Of a DNA stretch of 64,000 nt, positions 45,044 to 56,376 are shown piece after piece. The position numbers and the translations under genes were made by a program. A model generated the notes under the pieces. It saw only the letters and a list, made by a program, of their open reading frames with translations, was not told the origin of the DNA and ran no database searches. Each line of letters opens with the position of its first letter. Position 1 is the stretch's first letter. The DNA is from Erigeron canadensis. Its lineage: Eukaryota > Streptophyta > Magnoliopsida > Asterales > Asteraceae. The stretch covers positions 25,298,980 through 25,362,979 of the forward strand of contig NC_057765.1 in NCBI RefSeq assembly GCF_010389155.1. Reading direction: 5' to 3'.

Positions 45044-47159
45044 TTAAATTTAAAGTAGTTTTCGGATTCATATGTCAACATTTATTTGCTGATCATGATA
45101 TGTTTTAATGCGACTTTCTATATGTTTATTACAATTATGATCGTTATTATCATGAAATTGTAAACATTATTACAGTTATGTTTAAAGAACTTATAGTTGT
45201 TCAAAAGATTACTATAAGCAATAAACGACTACATAACATCGGTTATGTATTAAAGAACTAATTGTTCTTTCGTTATAGAATAAAGTAAATTATAATTACG
45301 GTTATACATTAAAAACTTCAAGGTTTCATCACTTGTTTTTTCGTTATTCACTAAGGTGAATCATAACTACTGTTATGCATAAGAAAATTAAAGGTTTCAA
45401 TTTTTGGATTAAATAAAAAAAATAACATGATTAAAGTCATGTTAAAAGAACATGTAGTTCTTTGCTACTCTTTGAATTTATTCAAAGTATAAATAATTGT
45501 AGCTCATATAAGTAAATAACAATGGTTATTTACAATGACAATTGAATTCAATATAAGACTGATAAACTAAGGTTTATTATGCAAGAGCTACAAGTAACTA
45601 CATATTTTCTTGATTTGTAGTTACAATGGAAAAAAATCTTGCAAAATTGAAAATAATTATTATTGATATATCGAATCCATAAATCTCCAAATAATCTTGG
45701 ACACAATTGAAGTTGGTGATAAGACCACTTTGCAAAAACATGCAAAATCAATGATTTTTCTCGGATATCACCTCGATCCATGAGGATTTCAAAAGCAAAT
45801 ATATAATGATGAAAGACTCGTTGGAATCATGTCAACGCTTAAATATTTAGCGGTGAAATACCCGTTGCAATTATAAGAAATCTCAATGGTTAGTTGACAA
45901 CTTATACAAATCAAAAGCTCTTAATGATTCTTTATAGAGATTCATAACTACATGTTATGTCAAATGGACAAAAACTATTTTTGATTTTGTTGGATCAAAA
46001 ATTGTATGATTGCTAATAACATCAGTTTATTAGGCAACATGGTTATCAAATACCATGCAATTATGTCAAATACTTGAAAGAAATATCATAACTAGAGTTA
46101 TGTTTATTTGACATGAAGTTGTTTCAAAATTCTCCGTAGATAATAATATGGACATGCCATTGATTACTACTACTTGTAGTTCGTATTTAATAAAGAACAT
46201 GAAGTTCTTTAATGATCTTTTTGCTTATATGCAATGAAGAATAACAATAAGTTATTAATTAAACTACATCATGTAGTTCAAAAGTTCTTAATGATTCTTC
46301 GTTGGGAATCATAACTATAAATTATTGTGCAACTTTGATTTTGTTGGATCAAAGTTTGGTTTAATTATCAATATTCATGTGATTATGTCAAGAAGTTGAC
46401 ATAAAATACTATGATGAATTGGCATATGCAAACTTCAAGTTTTGAAACACTTACATTTTCTTGAAGAAAATGATCACTAAATTGGTGTGATATAATCACG
46501 AAGATCCATTATAAGAGCTCGATATGAGATCAAATCAAAGTTTGTGACAATGGTCGCTCTAGTTAGTTGCACATGAAGTTGCAAAATTGTAAAATATAAG
46601 AGTTTACAACATCACATGGATGCTTATATGAAAGCAATTTGACAAACTCCTAAATATATCTAGTGGTGGTGTATTCATTCACTAAACTGAATGCATTTAC
46701 ATGCGATCAGAATGCTCAATATATGTCATGGTCATGGAAATTCAAATATCAAAGTGTTTCTTTTAAGAACACGAGATGACACTAGCAATGATCGACTTCT
46801 ATGTGATCAAACGAACATGAGAGTTCACTTATCATAGTGTTTCTATTATGAAAACGAGTTGTCACAATGAGTGACCAAAATTATTAGTGATTATAGAAAA
46901 ACGACTATATACATTATGTTGTTATTTCACTTCAAAGACATTTACATATGTATTCAAGATTGTTGTATTATTGACATATTGTTGGTTCCTAAAGAGCTAC
47001 TTCGGTAGCTAATAGAATTTGATCAAAAAGGAACAACCTATAAGAGTAAATGATACAGTTTGGTATCATCGTTGTATACGAACTATACAATGCAAAATGC
47101 ACTTGAATCACATATGGTCATAACTAAAAGTTTATGAACCATGATTTTGTTATTATTGT
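45044..47159 (+). other. Hairpin-dense tract in the copia body
   Basis: No intact frame. From about 45240 to 46480 it contains many short perfect hairpins with 6-9 bp stems and 1-8 nt loops, for example 45252-45270, 45424-45443, 45445-45463, 45470-45487, 45978-46001, 46192-46210, 46262-46278, 46384-46403 and 46454-46472. Confidence 0.6.
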
Positions 47160-47700
47160 TGGGCATGACCAGTTAGACCATCCCGAGTCATTATGATGCA
47201 AAGGAGAATCCGTAGATTCTTCAAAGTAATGATTTCGTAAGCTCTAAAAAAAATATCAATTATTCACCAATTGCTAGCCAAGTGGGGACGAATTCCCTTA
47301 TATATCTAAAGATAATACAAGAGGATATATGTGGCTTATACATCTAATATACCATTTAGTTATTCAAAAGCGATGCATCGTCTAAATGGTCATATATCAT
47401 GAATAACGCAACATGAAGTTTGCGTCAAAAATGGCTTAGCTAATAAGATTGCGAGTATTCGTAAATGGTGGTGAATTTTAAAGAGCTTATTAAGCGTATA
47501 TTGCAAATTAAATGATTATGAGAGCAAAACTTTGAATTATATGTTTGGGCAAAGTTATTATACAATGTGTTCTTTCATCATGTTAACAAAATAAAATAGT
47601 TCCTCACCATTATCTTGGATATGGTACATATCATATGACATGGAAAAAGATGTATTTCAAACGAGAAATATATTCAGGGGGAGAGATCAAGAATTTATAA
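47160..47700 (+). pseudogene. Copia integrase remnant
   Basis: Fragments in several frames line up with copia integrase in the right order: LDHPESL (zinc-finger region), QVGTNSLIYLKIIQEDICG (core with the first Asp), HEVCVKNGLA (near the catalytic Glu). A glycine-poor YLGYG stretch follows near 47620. Many stops and shifts; non-functional. Confidence 0.6.
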
Positions 47701-48443
47701 TGATTATTATGTGAGCTTACTAACATGAACATAAGGTTCATATGGTGATTGATTCACTTGAGTTGGCAATTGACTTACATGCTCACTAAATCAAATAAAG
47801 CCATATACATTGATTTTCAATGCTCCGATGGTGATCATATCTCTAAATGATGACTTATATGAGTCTATGGCACGCGCACAAAAGGATAGTGATTCCAAAT
47901 AAAAAGCCTCGAAGAAGAGAAAAAAACGAAATGAGCAATAAATGTGATGGTCATATCGAGGTAAAATAACCCAAACATGTGTCTTAAGAAGACAATAGAC
48001 ATGATGGTTCATGAAGAAACGATGATATTTGAATAATAAAGAGATCTCTTACAAATATATATGAATAGTTCTTATGAACGATATTGGTTTTGAGATTATT
48101 GTGTCATTATTTGGAGAAACAAGATATGTGTATGACACGATTGTTCGCATGCAATATCATCAATTACATATTCACATCATTATGTTTTAACGAGGCATAA
48201 TTTTGCAAATTGGACATCCAAGGGGGAGATTCATAGATTATTAAAGAATGGATGATCCAAGTGAATCTCATGTATATTCTATATAGTTGCCTAAAAATAT
48301 AAGGCTTAAGAATGGATGATCAAAATTCATATAACTGAATCTCATGAAGAGAAGGATATACTACAATTTAGTGTTGTATTATCTCAAAAAATTGAGCATA
48401 AATTGAATGAGATTTTTGTCCATTTATGAAATTATATTGACGG

Positions 48444-50878
48444 TGTAACATCCATGAATTTTGACCCGTTGACTTTAAGTATCATGTTATGAATTATAGT
48501 AGTTAATGATATCTTTAAATCCATCTTGTGGTTAAATGACTAATTGTATACTCAATGAGCCGGTTGACGGTGTGCTAGATGTAATGTCGTGGGTTTTGAA
48601 CTAATTAGTTATGTTGACGGGTCAACCCATGGATCAAAGTCTTGACCCATGACCCACCTTAGTCAACCCAACCCCACCCACCTTATCCTTTCCTTCCCTT
48701 ATTCTTCTTATCTCTTTTTCTTTACTCCCAAGAACACACTCTCCTTTCACTCTCTCTCTCTAATTTAATTCATAGTTCATGGAAATTCAAGCTTAGTTAA
48801 TGCAAGAATAATAAATCTTATCACCATTTTAACTTCATATCAAAAACTTGGGTTCCAAAGTGTAAGAAATGACCTCATTTGAATCAAAATTCGGGTTTGA
48901 GGATTTGTGAAGCTTTTGGTAAGTAAATTCTACTCTATGACCTTCACTTCATGTTAGTAAATGTACCTATAGTTGTGCCAAAACATTTTCGGGTCACAAA
49001 TCGGGTCAAAAGTCGAATTAGGGTTTGTCTAGGGTTAGTAATGGGTTAACCGAATTTGAACTTGAGTTTGGTGTTTTGAAGAAAGATTTTAAAGTGGGTT
49101 TGGGTTATTCATGTGTAAACATGCTTAATTATGCTTCATATTGAGTTTTGATGCTTCACAAATCGATTTTGGGTGTCAAAAATGAGTTATGGGTTAGTTT
49201 TGGTGTGTTTAGGTCGAAATGGGTTGCTGAGGCTGAACTGGGTGAGCTGCTGCGCAGCTAGTTAAGCTGCTGCGCAGCTTCACAATTCTGTTTTTCAGCT
49301 GCTGCGCAGCTAGTTAAGCTGCTGCGCAGCTTCACGAGTCTGTTTTTCAGCTGCGGCGCAGCGATAAGTTGCGGCGCAGTTGGGGGCTTAAATCACTTAA
49401 CTTTTTCCTAGCTTTAGTTCTAACATCCTAGGATCGTCCCGACCTTTCCGGAATGTACTCTTATGACCTTATTGGTGCCCTACACATGACAAACGAGTCG
49501 TTTAAAGTTGGGTGTCCTCTTTGGAACCTAATTCAAGACATTAACATAAACTAAATAAACATATAACTTATGTTTGAGAATGAGGCGACCTTGGGGCGAC
49601 TTCATTTTGGTTACAAACTATTACATGACCTCCCTAACGACCATGTTGGGTCCCGAAAGTCTTTCAAAGCCATAAACTAAAGCTAAAACCTAGTTAGAGA
49701 ATCGTCTTTGGTGAATAATGCATGTCTTGTAAACATTACTAGGTTGTGGACGCGTGGAGCACTATAATCACCTATAATCTCATCTTAATTCGATATTAGC
49801 CTCTTTTGCCAATCAAGGTGAGTTCGTATCTCCCTACTCTATTGAGATTCGGGCTGAAAAGTGTACATTGTGTGTTTATTTGTTTGAATTAATTGTTTGT
49901 TGATTGAATGATGATTGATGGATGAATCATTGAAATGTTTTGTGTATGTTGGTATTGAGAAAGGTTATATTTAGATTAGATGTACATACATGGAAGTCGA
50001 CTTCGCGTTCAAAAGGTTTGAGATGTGGAGGGTTAGCCGCTGGTACACCCTGTATACAAACATCGAGGACTCTTTGAAAGCAAGCCCTCTCAAGTGTATG
50101 TATGTATAGTTTGATCATATTGTTGGTTATTGGATGTTGGATTGATGGATTGTTGGGCTTGCATTGTGTTGGTTGCTTTGAGATGATTTGGTTGTCTGTT
50201 GAGACAAATGTGTTTATCCAGGTATAGACGTATACACTGGTGTTGGTCATCCGGGTTATAGACGTATATTCGCCGACGTTTTTGAGATGCCACAATGGTC
50301 ATGGTGATGACCTGTGAGTATCGTTGCATAGATGGCATAATGGCCCTACATATTATATGTATTTTGGTTTGGCATGCATATCATTCACATCATGGCATTG
50401 ACATTGCATTGATTGTTCTTATACGTTTGTTATATAGTGATGCATTGGTTGGATGACGTGTAAGACTACTTGTATGTGATAATTGTTCTTGTTTTTATGA
50501 CATGTGGTTATGGTCGGTGGTTCATCTTGGGCCACCACTACGAACTCACCAACCTCGTGTTGACTTGTAGAACACTTTTCAGGTAATCAGGTGGTTCAAG
50601 GATGTGATGCATGATCTGGTGTAGCTTTTGGTTTCGGGCATGGACTTTATGGATCAAGGATTCATACGCCCACTTTTGGATTAATGCTTAGGATCGATAG
50701 CCATCTCTAGAATTCTCTTTTGTAAACTTTGATGGTCATTTGCTCCTTGTGCATTGTTTGAATATTTGACTTGTTGTGGATTCACCGAATTCATTAATGT
50801 CATTTAGTTGCCTACGATAATCCCTCCTTGTGCTATATGATTTCCGTAATATTTCGAGCCCTAGCTCGGGGTGTTACA
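48444..50878 (+). repeat. 5' LTR of the Tekay element
   Basis: TGTAACATCC...GGGGTGTTACA. Landmarks: pyrimidine-rich CACTCTCTCTCTC near 48747, a palindromic CTGCTGCGCAG cluster at 49240-49385, and the conserved LTR box at 50541-50592. An antisense frame of 122 codons (49927-50295) is open here, in the 3' LTR, and partly in the solo copy at 5055-7442. Confidence 0.95.
49240..49385 (+). repeat. GC-rich palindromic cluster in the LTR
   Basis: Four copies of AGCTGCTGCGCAGCT and two related CTGCGGCGCAG / TTGCGGCGCAG motifs, in an otherwise AT-rich LTR. A block of about 47-50 bp is duplicated relative to the older solo LTR at 5055-7442. Confidence 0.8.
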
Positions 50879-51600
50879 GAATGGTGGCCCATGCCAGGTC
50901 GTAGAGAATTAGGTGGTTTGACCTAGACTACGGCTTAAGTTAAAACTCTTCATATAGCATGCATGGCTAGGAATTTTGTGTGCAACTTGATTTTTGTGAA
51001 CCCTAGAAAGTGTACATTGGGAGTTCGTAGTTGAGACCAATTATGTGATGAATTGAGTACGATATGGTTTTGGTTTGAGTTTGATTGTGATTGAGATGGA
51101 TTGTTGTTTGATAATAGTTGTTGATTTAGGGCGAGGTGAAGTTATGGCGTTAACTTGATGTAACATTGTGGCAACCCTAAAAGAGCGTGATCAACTATTT
51201 TATGGTCACCCGATGTTATAGCAATTTAATGACATCACGGGTTGCGCACGCTTGGTTTAAAGCATAATAAGGAATCGATATGCTTTTTGGGAAGTTGATT
51301 GAGTGGAGGGTTAGCCGCCGGTACACCCTGTACACAAACTCGATCAGTAACTAGAAAGCATATTGGATTCGGATTATACTTTGAACCATCCGTGCTAGAT
51401 TATAGGATTGTATGATAAATGATTGTAGTGAGCTCAGTATGGTAAGTAATAATTTCTCCCTAGAAATCTATCGCTTTTGCCTTAGCTTAATGGTATGAAA
51501 TGTGTATGTTATGTCGACTTGAGGGCATTGACAACTTGTGTGACTAACATGTGAGTATTGAGACTAACTTTCGGGTCAACGCCTTGCTTGTTTTATAGAA
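50879..51600 (+). other. Leader and primer-binding site of the Tekay element
   Basis: Three bases after the LTR comes TGGTGGCCCATGCCAGG, a candidate primer site (TGG start); the tRNA was not identified. Within the leader, 51306-51347 repeats an LTR segment (GGGTTAGCCGC, GGTACACCCTGTA; compare 50027-50065). Confidence 0.5.
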
Positions 51601-52810
51601 ATGGTAAGACCAAGAAGAGCTGGAACTAACTATAGGGCTAACTCGGAAGAACCTCAACCGGAAGCTCAACCGGAAGTGCAAGGAGGTAGAGGTAGGGGCC
51701 GGGGTGGTAGAGGTCGTGGTGGAGGACGAGGTAGGGGCCGAGGTAGGGGTCGTGGTGAGGCTCCCAGGCCTAACTTGGCGGATGTGATTGCTCAAACGGT
51801 CTCCAATATCATGCCGACTATTGTTGCCCAAGTCCAAGCAACTCTTGATGGGAACAATGGGGTACAACCTAATGAGCATCAAAATGTTGGAAACCCGGAA
51901 AATGTGAATGATGAGGGTGCTCAACCTCATGTTGTAGTAGAAGAAGAAGAAGAAGAAGAACTCGAAAGAGCGGATAACTATAGGGCTAGGTATAACCAAC
52001 ACGGAGTGTACCGCCAAGGTTGTCAATTCAAAGATTTCAAGAATTGTGGGGCACCGGAGTTTGATGGGTTGGGTGGGCCCGTGGAATGTATAAAATGGTT
52101 TGAGAGGATTGAAGCGGTGATTGAAAGGAGTCATTGTACTTATGATGACCGAATTTATTATGCCTCCGGTATGTTCAAGGAGGATGCTTTAAGTTGGTGG
52201 AACCAAGAGAAGGCCTTGGGTCGGGCCCACAATTTGGAATGGGCCGACTTCAAGAACAAAGTGAAAGAGAAATTTTGCCCACCTTATGAGCTCCAAAACT
52301 TGACCATCGAGTTTGTCCATCTCAAAATGGACGGGGCCGACTACAAGGGCTATGTTAGACGATTCCAAGAGTTGTCTACCCTTGTTCCTCACCTAGTGAG
52401 CACCGAGTCTCGGGCCATTGAGAAGTTTGTTTTGGGTTTGACTCCACAAGTTCGTTCTCTCATCAATCCGGTCATGCCTACTTCCATGGTCGAGGCTATT
52501 AACCGTGCCGGTAGTGTTACCGAAGACTTGTTAAGAAGTGGAGTTTTGAGTAAATCATCATCGTTATCATCAAAAAGAAAGGAGGTTGGGGAAACAAGTG
52601 GTCCAAGGAAGATGGGGAGGTTTGACTCCAAGAATGCTAATCGGGGTAGGGTGATGGCGGCGGTGGAGCCGGTGAAGAAGCCTTATGTGGGGCCCCACCC
52701 ACATTGTGGAAGATGCAATAGACACCACCCCGCCAATGTTCAATGTGGGGCATGCTTTAATTGTAACCGTTTGGGGCATATGGCGAAAGAATGTAGGGCA
52801 CCAAGGGGGG
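51601..52810 (+). CDS. Gag of the Tekay element
   Basis: Starts at ATG 51601, just after the leader. Residues about 29-54 form an RGG-rich basic patch (GRGRGGRGRGGGRGR). An acidic run (EEEEEEELE) lies near residue 120. The gag core spans about 145-310 (FDGLGGPVECIKWFERIE, DALSWWNQE, FVLGLTPQVRSLI). A CCHC knuckle CFNCNRLGHMAKEC lies at 385-398. Gag forms the particle and binds the RNA. In the next bases the frame is lost at a run of seven G (52805-52811): the open frame continues to 53055 with unrelated residues, while a second knuckle (CYVCGSPNHYRNNC) is read in frame 3. Confidence 0.88.
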
Positions 52811-53458
52811 GTACGGGTCCGCTCAATGTAGCTCCTATTCAAGCTCTTCTCCTCAAGGCAATCAAAGAAGAGGCGAATGTTATGTGTGCGGTAGCCCAAA
52901 TCATTACCGTAACAATTGTCCTCAATGGGTGGGACAACAAGTTCAAGTGGCCGTTCACCCCAATCAACTACAAATTGCCGGGCCTAACCAAAACGGGGAC
53001 AACAAGGTCACCAAGTGCAACCCCGTGGCCGAGCCTTTGCGGTCAATGCAAATGAGGCCCGTAATGATCCCAATGTTGTTGCAGGTACCTTTCTTCTTAA
53101 TGGTCATTATGCAACGGTTTTATTTGATTCTGGAGCCGATTATAGTTTTGTGTCCTCTCGCTTTATTCCTTTGATTGATGTGCATCCGTGTGCCCTAAAC
53201 TATGTACTCGATATAGAAACGGTAAATGGCACCTTAGCAAAACTTAGTCAAATACTTCGTGATTGTATTTTGACTCTAAACGACATCGAATTCTACATCG
53301 ACCTTATGCCTTTTGAAATCGGTAGCTTTGACGTTATTGTGGGAATGGATTGGTTAACGGCGGTAAATGCAACTATTGATTGTGGGGAGAGAGTTGTTAA
53401 AATACCGTTGTCTAGCGGTAAATTCTTAGAGTTCAAGGTGAAACTTCCGATTCTCTAA
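52811..53458 (+). pseudogene. Second knuckle and protease of the Tekay element, frameshifted
   Basis: Frame 3 from about 52803 carries the second CCHC knuckle, then runs to about 52985. Near 52988-52998 the coding frame changes to frame 2. Frame 2 holds the aspartic protease: FDSGADYSF (active-site D at about residue 38 of the frame from 53015) and VIVGMDWL. Near 53430-53436 it changes again, to frame 1, and the frame-2 ORF ends at 53458. Each change is by one base and two are at homopolymers. The pieces are otherwise well preserved. Confidence 0.8.
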
Positions 53459-53496
53459 ATTCTAAAGTCTTTAGTGCTACCATCTCAAAGGTAGAA

Positions 53497-56331
53497 TTGA
53501 AGACTGTTCCTATTGTTTGTGAATTCTCTGATGTTTTTCCGGAAGAATTACCGGGATTACCCCCATCTCGTGAACTTGACTTTCGTATCAATCTTATTCC
53601 GGGAGCCGCACCCGTGGCAAAAGCTCCTTATAGACTTGCCCTCACTGAAATGCAAGAACTCGAAGCTCAACTTAAGGAACTTCAAGAGAAAGGTTTCATC
53701 CGTCCTAGTCAATCTCCTTGGGGTGCTCCCATTCTCTTTGTCAAGAAGAAAGACGGGTCGTTTAGAATGTGTATAGACTATCGGGAGTTGAATAAGCTTA
53801 CGGTGAAGAATCGATATCCTCTCCCTCGAATCGATGACCTCTTTGACCGACTTCAAGGTGCCAAGCACTTTTCCAAAATCGATCTCCGCTCGGGTTATCA
53901 TCAACTCCGGGTTCATGATGATGACATTCATAAAACGGCTTTCCGAACTCGGTATGGGCACTTTGAATTCACCGTTATGCCTTTCGGGTTGACCAATGCA
54001 CCAGCAGTATTCATGGATTTGATGAACCGGGTGTGTCGCCCTTTCTTGGACAAGTCCGTCATTGTCTTTATTGACGACATACTTGTTTATTCTAAAACGA
54101 AGGAAGAACATGCCGAACACTTGCGAGAAGTACTCGAGTTGTTAAGAAAGGAGAAATTGTATGCTAAATTCTCCAAGTGTGAGTTTTGGTTGGAGAAGGT
54201 TCACTTCCTTGGTCACATGGTAAGCAAAGACGGTATTCACGTTGACCCAAGTAAGATCGAAGCGGTTAAGAATTGGAGGAGACCCGAAACACCTTCCGAA
54301 ATCCGTCAATTCCTTGGATTGGCGGGTTACTATAGAAGATTTATCGAAAATTTCTCCCGCATTGCACAACCTCTTACACTCTTGACTCAAAAAGAACGGA
54401 AATTCGAATGGGGCAATAGACAAGAACAAGCCTTTCAAACTCTTAAGAACATGTTGTGTGAAGCACCCATTCTAACCCTTCCCGATGGAGTTGAAGATTT
54501 TGTAGTATATTGTGATGCTTCGGGGCAAGGATTGGGTTGTGTCCTTATGCAAAGGGGCAAAGTTATTGCATACGCCTCCCGCCAATTGAAGGTGCACGAG
54601 AAGAACTATCCGACACACGACTTAGAATTGGGAGCGGTAGTATTTGCTTTGAAGTGTTGGAGGCATTATCTCTATGGCACCAAGTGCGTGATTTATACCG
54701 ATCACAAAAGCCTACAACACATTTTTAATCAAAGTGAATTGAACATGAGACAAAGACGTTGGCTTGAACTCCTTAGTGACTATGATTGTGACATCCGTTA
54801 TCATCCGGGTAAGGCCAATGTGGTAGCCGATGCCTTGAGCCGGAAGGAACGAGTTAAACCAAGACGTGCTAGGGTTATGAGCCTCACGGTAGGACCAAAC
54901 ATTCGCGATCAAATCATTGCGGCTCAAGTACAAGCCACTCGACCAGAAAACTTTGGTAATGAGAATTTGGATGGTATGGAGCAACAATTCGATAGGAAGA
55001 GTGATAATGGGCTCTATTTAGTTGGAAGGCTCTGGGTTCCCATTTTCGGCAATCTAAGAACTCTTCTCATGCATGAAGCTCATCGATCACCTTATTCGGT
55101 CCACCCCGGGTCGGATAAGATGTATTTTGATTTAAGAGATTTCTATTGGTGGCCGGGTATGAAGCGAGATGTGGCTAGGTATGTGAGTGAGTGCCTTACT
55201 TGCTTACAAGTGAAAGCCGATCATAAGAAGCCACCCGGATTATTAGTGCAACCCGAGGCCCCCGAATGGAAATGGGAACACATTGCAATGGACTTCATAA
55301 CGAAGTTACCGAAGACAAGAAGTGGTCGCGATACAATTTGGGTGATAGTTGATCGGTTAACGAAGTCGGCTCATTTCGTGGCCATTCGTGAAACCGATGG
55401 TGTTGACACCTTAGCTCGTTTGTACATCAAGGAAGTGGTGTCTAAACATGGAGTTCCGGTTTCTATCATCTCCGATAGAGATTCCCGGTATAACTCGAAT
55501 TTATGGAGGGCCTTTCATCGTGCAATGGGTACGCGACTAAATATGAGCACGGCGTTTCATCCTCAAACGGATGGGCAAACCGAAAGAACAATACAAACGC
55601 TTGAAGATATGTTAAGGGCATGTGCCATTGATTTTAGTGGGAGTTGGGAAGATCACTTGCCTTTGGTGGAATTTTCATACAACAATAGTTATCATGCCAC
55701 CATCCAAATGGCGCCTTTTAGAGCTTTATATGGTAGGGTTTGCCGATCTCCCCTAGCTTGGGCGGAGATCGGTGAAAGCCAACTCATTGGACCGGAGATT
55801 GTGGTGGAAACAACAAAGGTGATCTACCAAATCAAGGAGAGATTGCAATTGGCCCGTGAAAGACAAAAGAAGTATGCCGATGTGAGGCGGCGACCGCTAG
55901 AGTTTGAAGCGGGGGATTATGTATTGTTGAAGGTGTCGCCATGGAAGGGTGTTATCCGTTTTGTGAAGAGAGGCAAACTCGGGCCAAGGTATATCGGTCC
56001 TTTTAAGATTATTGAACGGGTTGGGAAGGTTGCTTATCGGTTGGAATTGCCACAAGAACTTGGGGGAGTACATGATGTCTTCCACATTTGCAACCTACGC
56101 AAATGCTTGGCGGACCCGACACAACATGTGCCTATGAATGAAATTCGGGTGGATAAGAATTTAAATTTTGTGGAGGAGCCGGTAGAGATCTTGGACCGTC
56201 AAACCAAAAAGCTCAAGAACAAGCGTTATACCATTGTTAAGGTTAGATGGAATGCTAGACGCGGAGCCGAGTTCACTTGGGAGCGTGAGGATCATATGAA
56301 GTCCAAGTACCCGGATTTGTTTAATAATTAG
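53497..56331 (+). CDS. RT-RNase H-integrase-chromodomain polyprotein of the Tekay element
   Basis: Open for 944 codons. RT spans about residues 60-240 with D129 ([11 protein letters not shown]) and FIDDILVYS (D193, D194). RNase H spans about 330-450 ([34 protein letters not shown]). Integrase has H529, H536, C566 and C569 as the zinc finger and D599, D660 and E696 as the DDE triad (35 residues between the last two). A GPY/F-type segment ([11 protein letters not shown]) lies near 797-807. The last 50 or so residues ([26 protein letters not shown]) form the chromodomain that marks chromoviruses and steers integration to chromatin. The frame starts upstream at about 53437; the Met at 53497 is only the first Met. 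All catalytic residues are present. Confidence 0.93.
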   Translation: MKTVPIVCEFSDVFPEELPGLPPSRELDFRINLIPGAAPVAKAPYRLALTEMQELEAQLKELQEKGFIRPSQSPWGAPILFVKKKDGSFRMCIDYRELNKLTVKNRYPLPRIDDLFDRLQGAKHFSKIDLRSGYHQLRVHDDDIHKTAFRTRYGHFEFTVMPFGLTNAPAVFMDLMNRVCRPFLDKSVIVFIDDILVYSKTKEEHAEHLREVLELLRKEKLYAKFSKCEFWLEKVHFLGHMVSKDGIHVDPSKIEAVKNWRRPETPSEIRQFLGLAGYYRRFIENFSRIAQPLTLLTQKERKFEWGNRQEQAFQTLKNMLCEAPILTLPDGVEDFVVYCDASGQGLGCVLMQRGKVIAYASRQLKVHEKNYPTHDLELGAVVFALKCWRHYLYGTKCVIYTDHKSLQHIFNQSELNMRQRRWLELLSDYDCDIRYHPGKANVVADALSRKERVKPRRARVMSLTVGPNIRDQIIAAQVQATRPENFGNENLDGMEQQFDRKSDNGLYLVGRLWVPIFGNLRTLLMHEAHRSPYSVHPGSDKMYFDLRDFYWWPGMKRDVARYVSECLTCLQVKADHKKPPGLLVQPEAPEWKWEHIAMDFITKLPKTRSGRDTIWVIVDRLTKSAHFVAIRETDGVDTLARLYIKEVVSKHGVPVSIISDRDSRYNSNLWRAFHRAMGTRLNMSTAFHPQTDGQTERTIQTLEDMLRACAIDFSGSWEDHLPLVEFSYNNSYHATIQMAPFRALYGRVCRSPLAWAEIGESQLIGPEIVVETTKVIYQIKERLQLARERQKKYADVRRRPLEFEAGDYVLLKVSPWKGVIRFVKRGKLGPRYIGPFKIIERVGKVAYRLELPQELGGVHDVFHICNLRKCLADPTQHVPMNEIRVDKNLNFVEEPVEILDRQTKKLKNKRYTIVKVRWNARRGAEFTWEREDHMKSKYPDLFNN

Positions 56332-56357
56332 TGTTTTATTAGATTTCGGGACGAAAT

Positions 56358-56376
56358 CCTTTTATCGGGGGAATAA
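56358..56376 (+). promoter_or_regulatory. Polypurine tract of the Tekay element
   Basis: CGGGGGAATAA directly precedes the 3' LTR at 56377. It is preceded by TTTATC, giving the usual T-rich then G-rich transition. Confidence 0.8.

Noticed and set aside
51544..52134. 196-codon minus-strand frame
   Set aside because: Antisense shadow of the RGG-rich gag; its Phe/Ser/Thr-rich content is dictated by gag codons.
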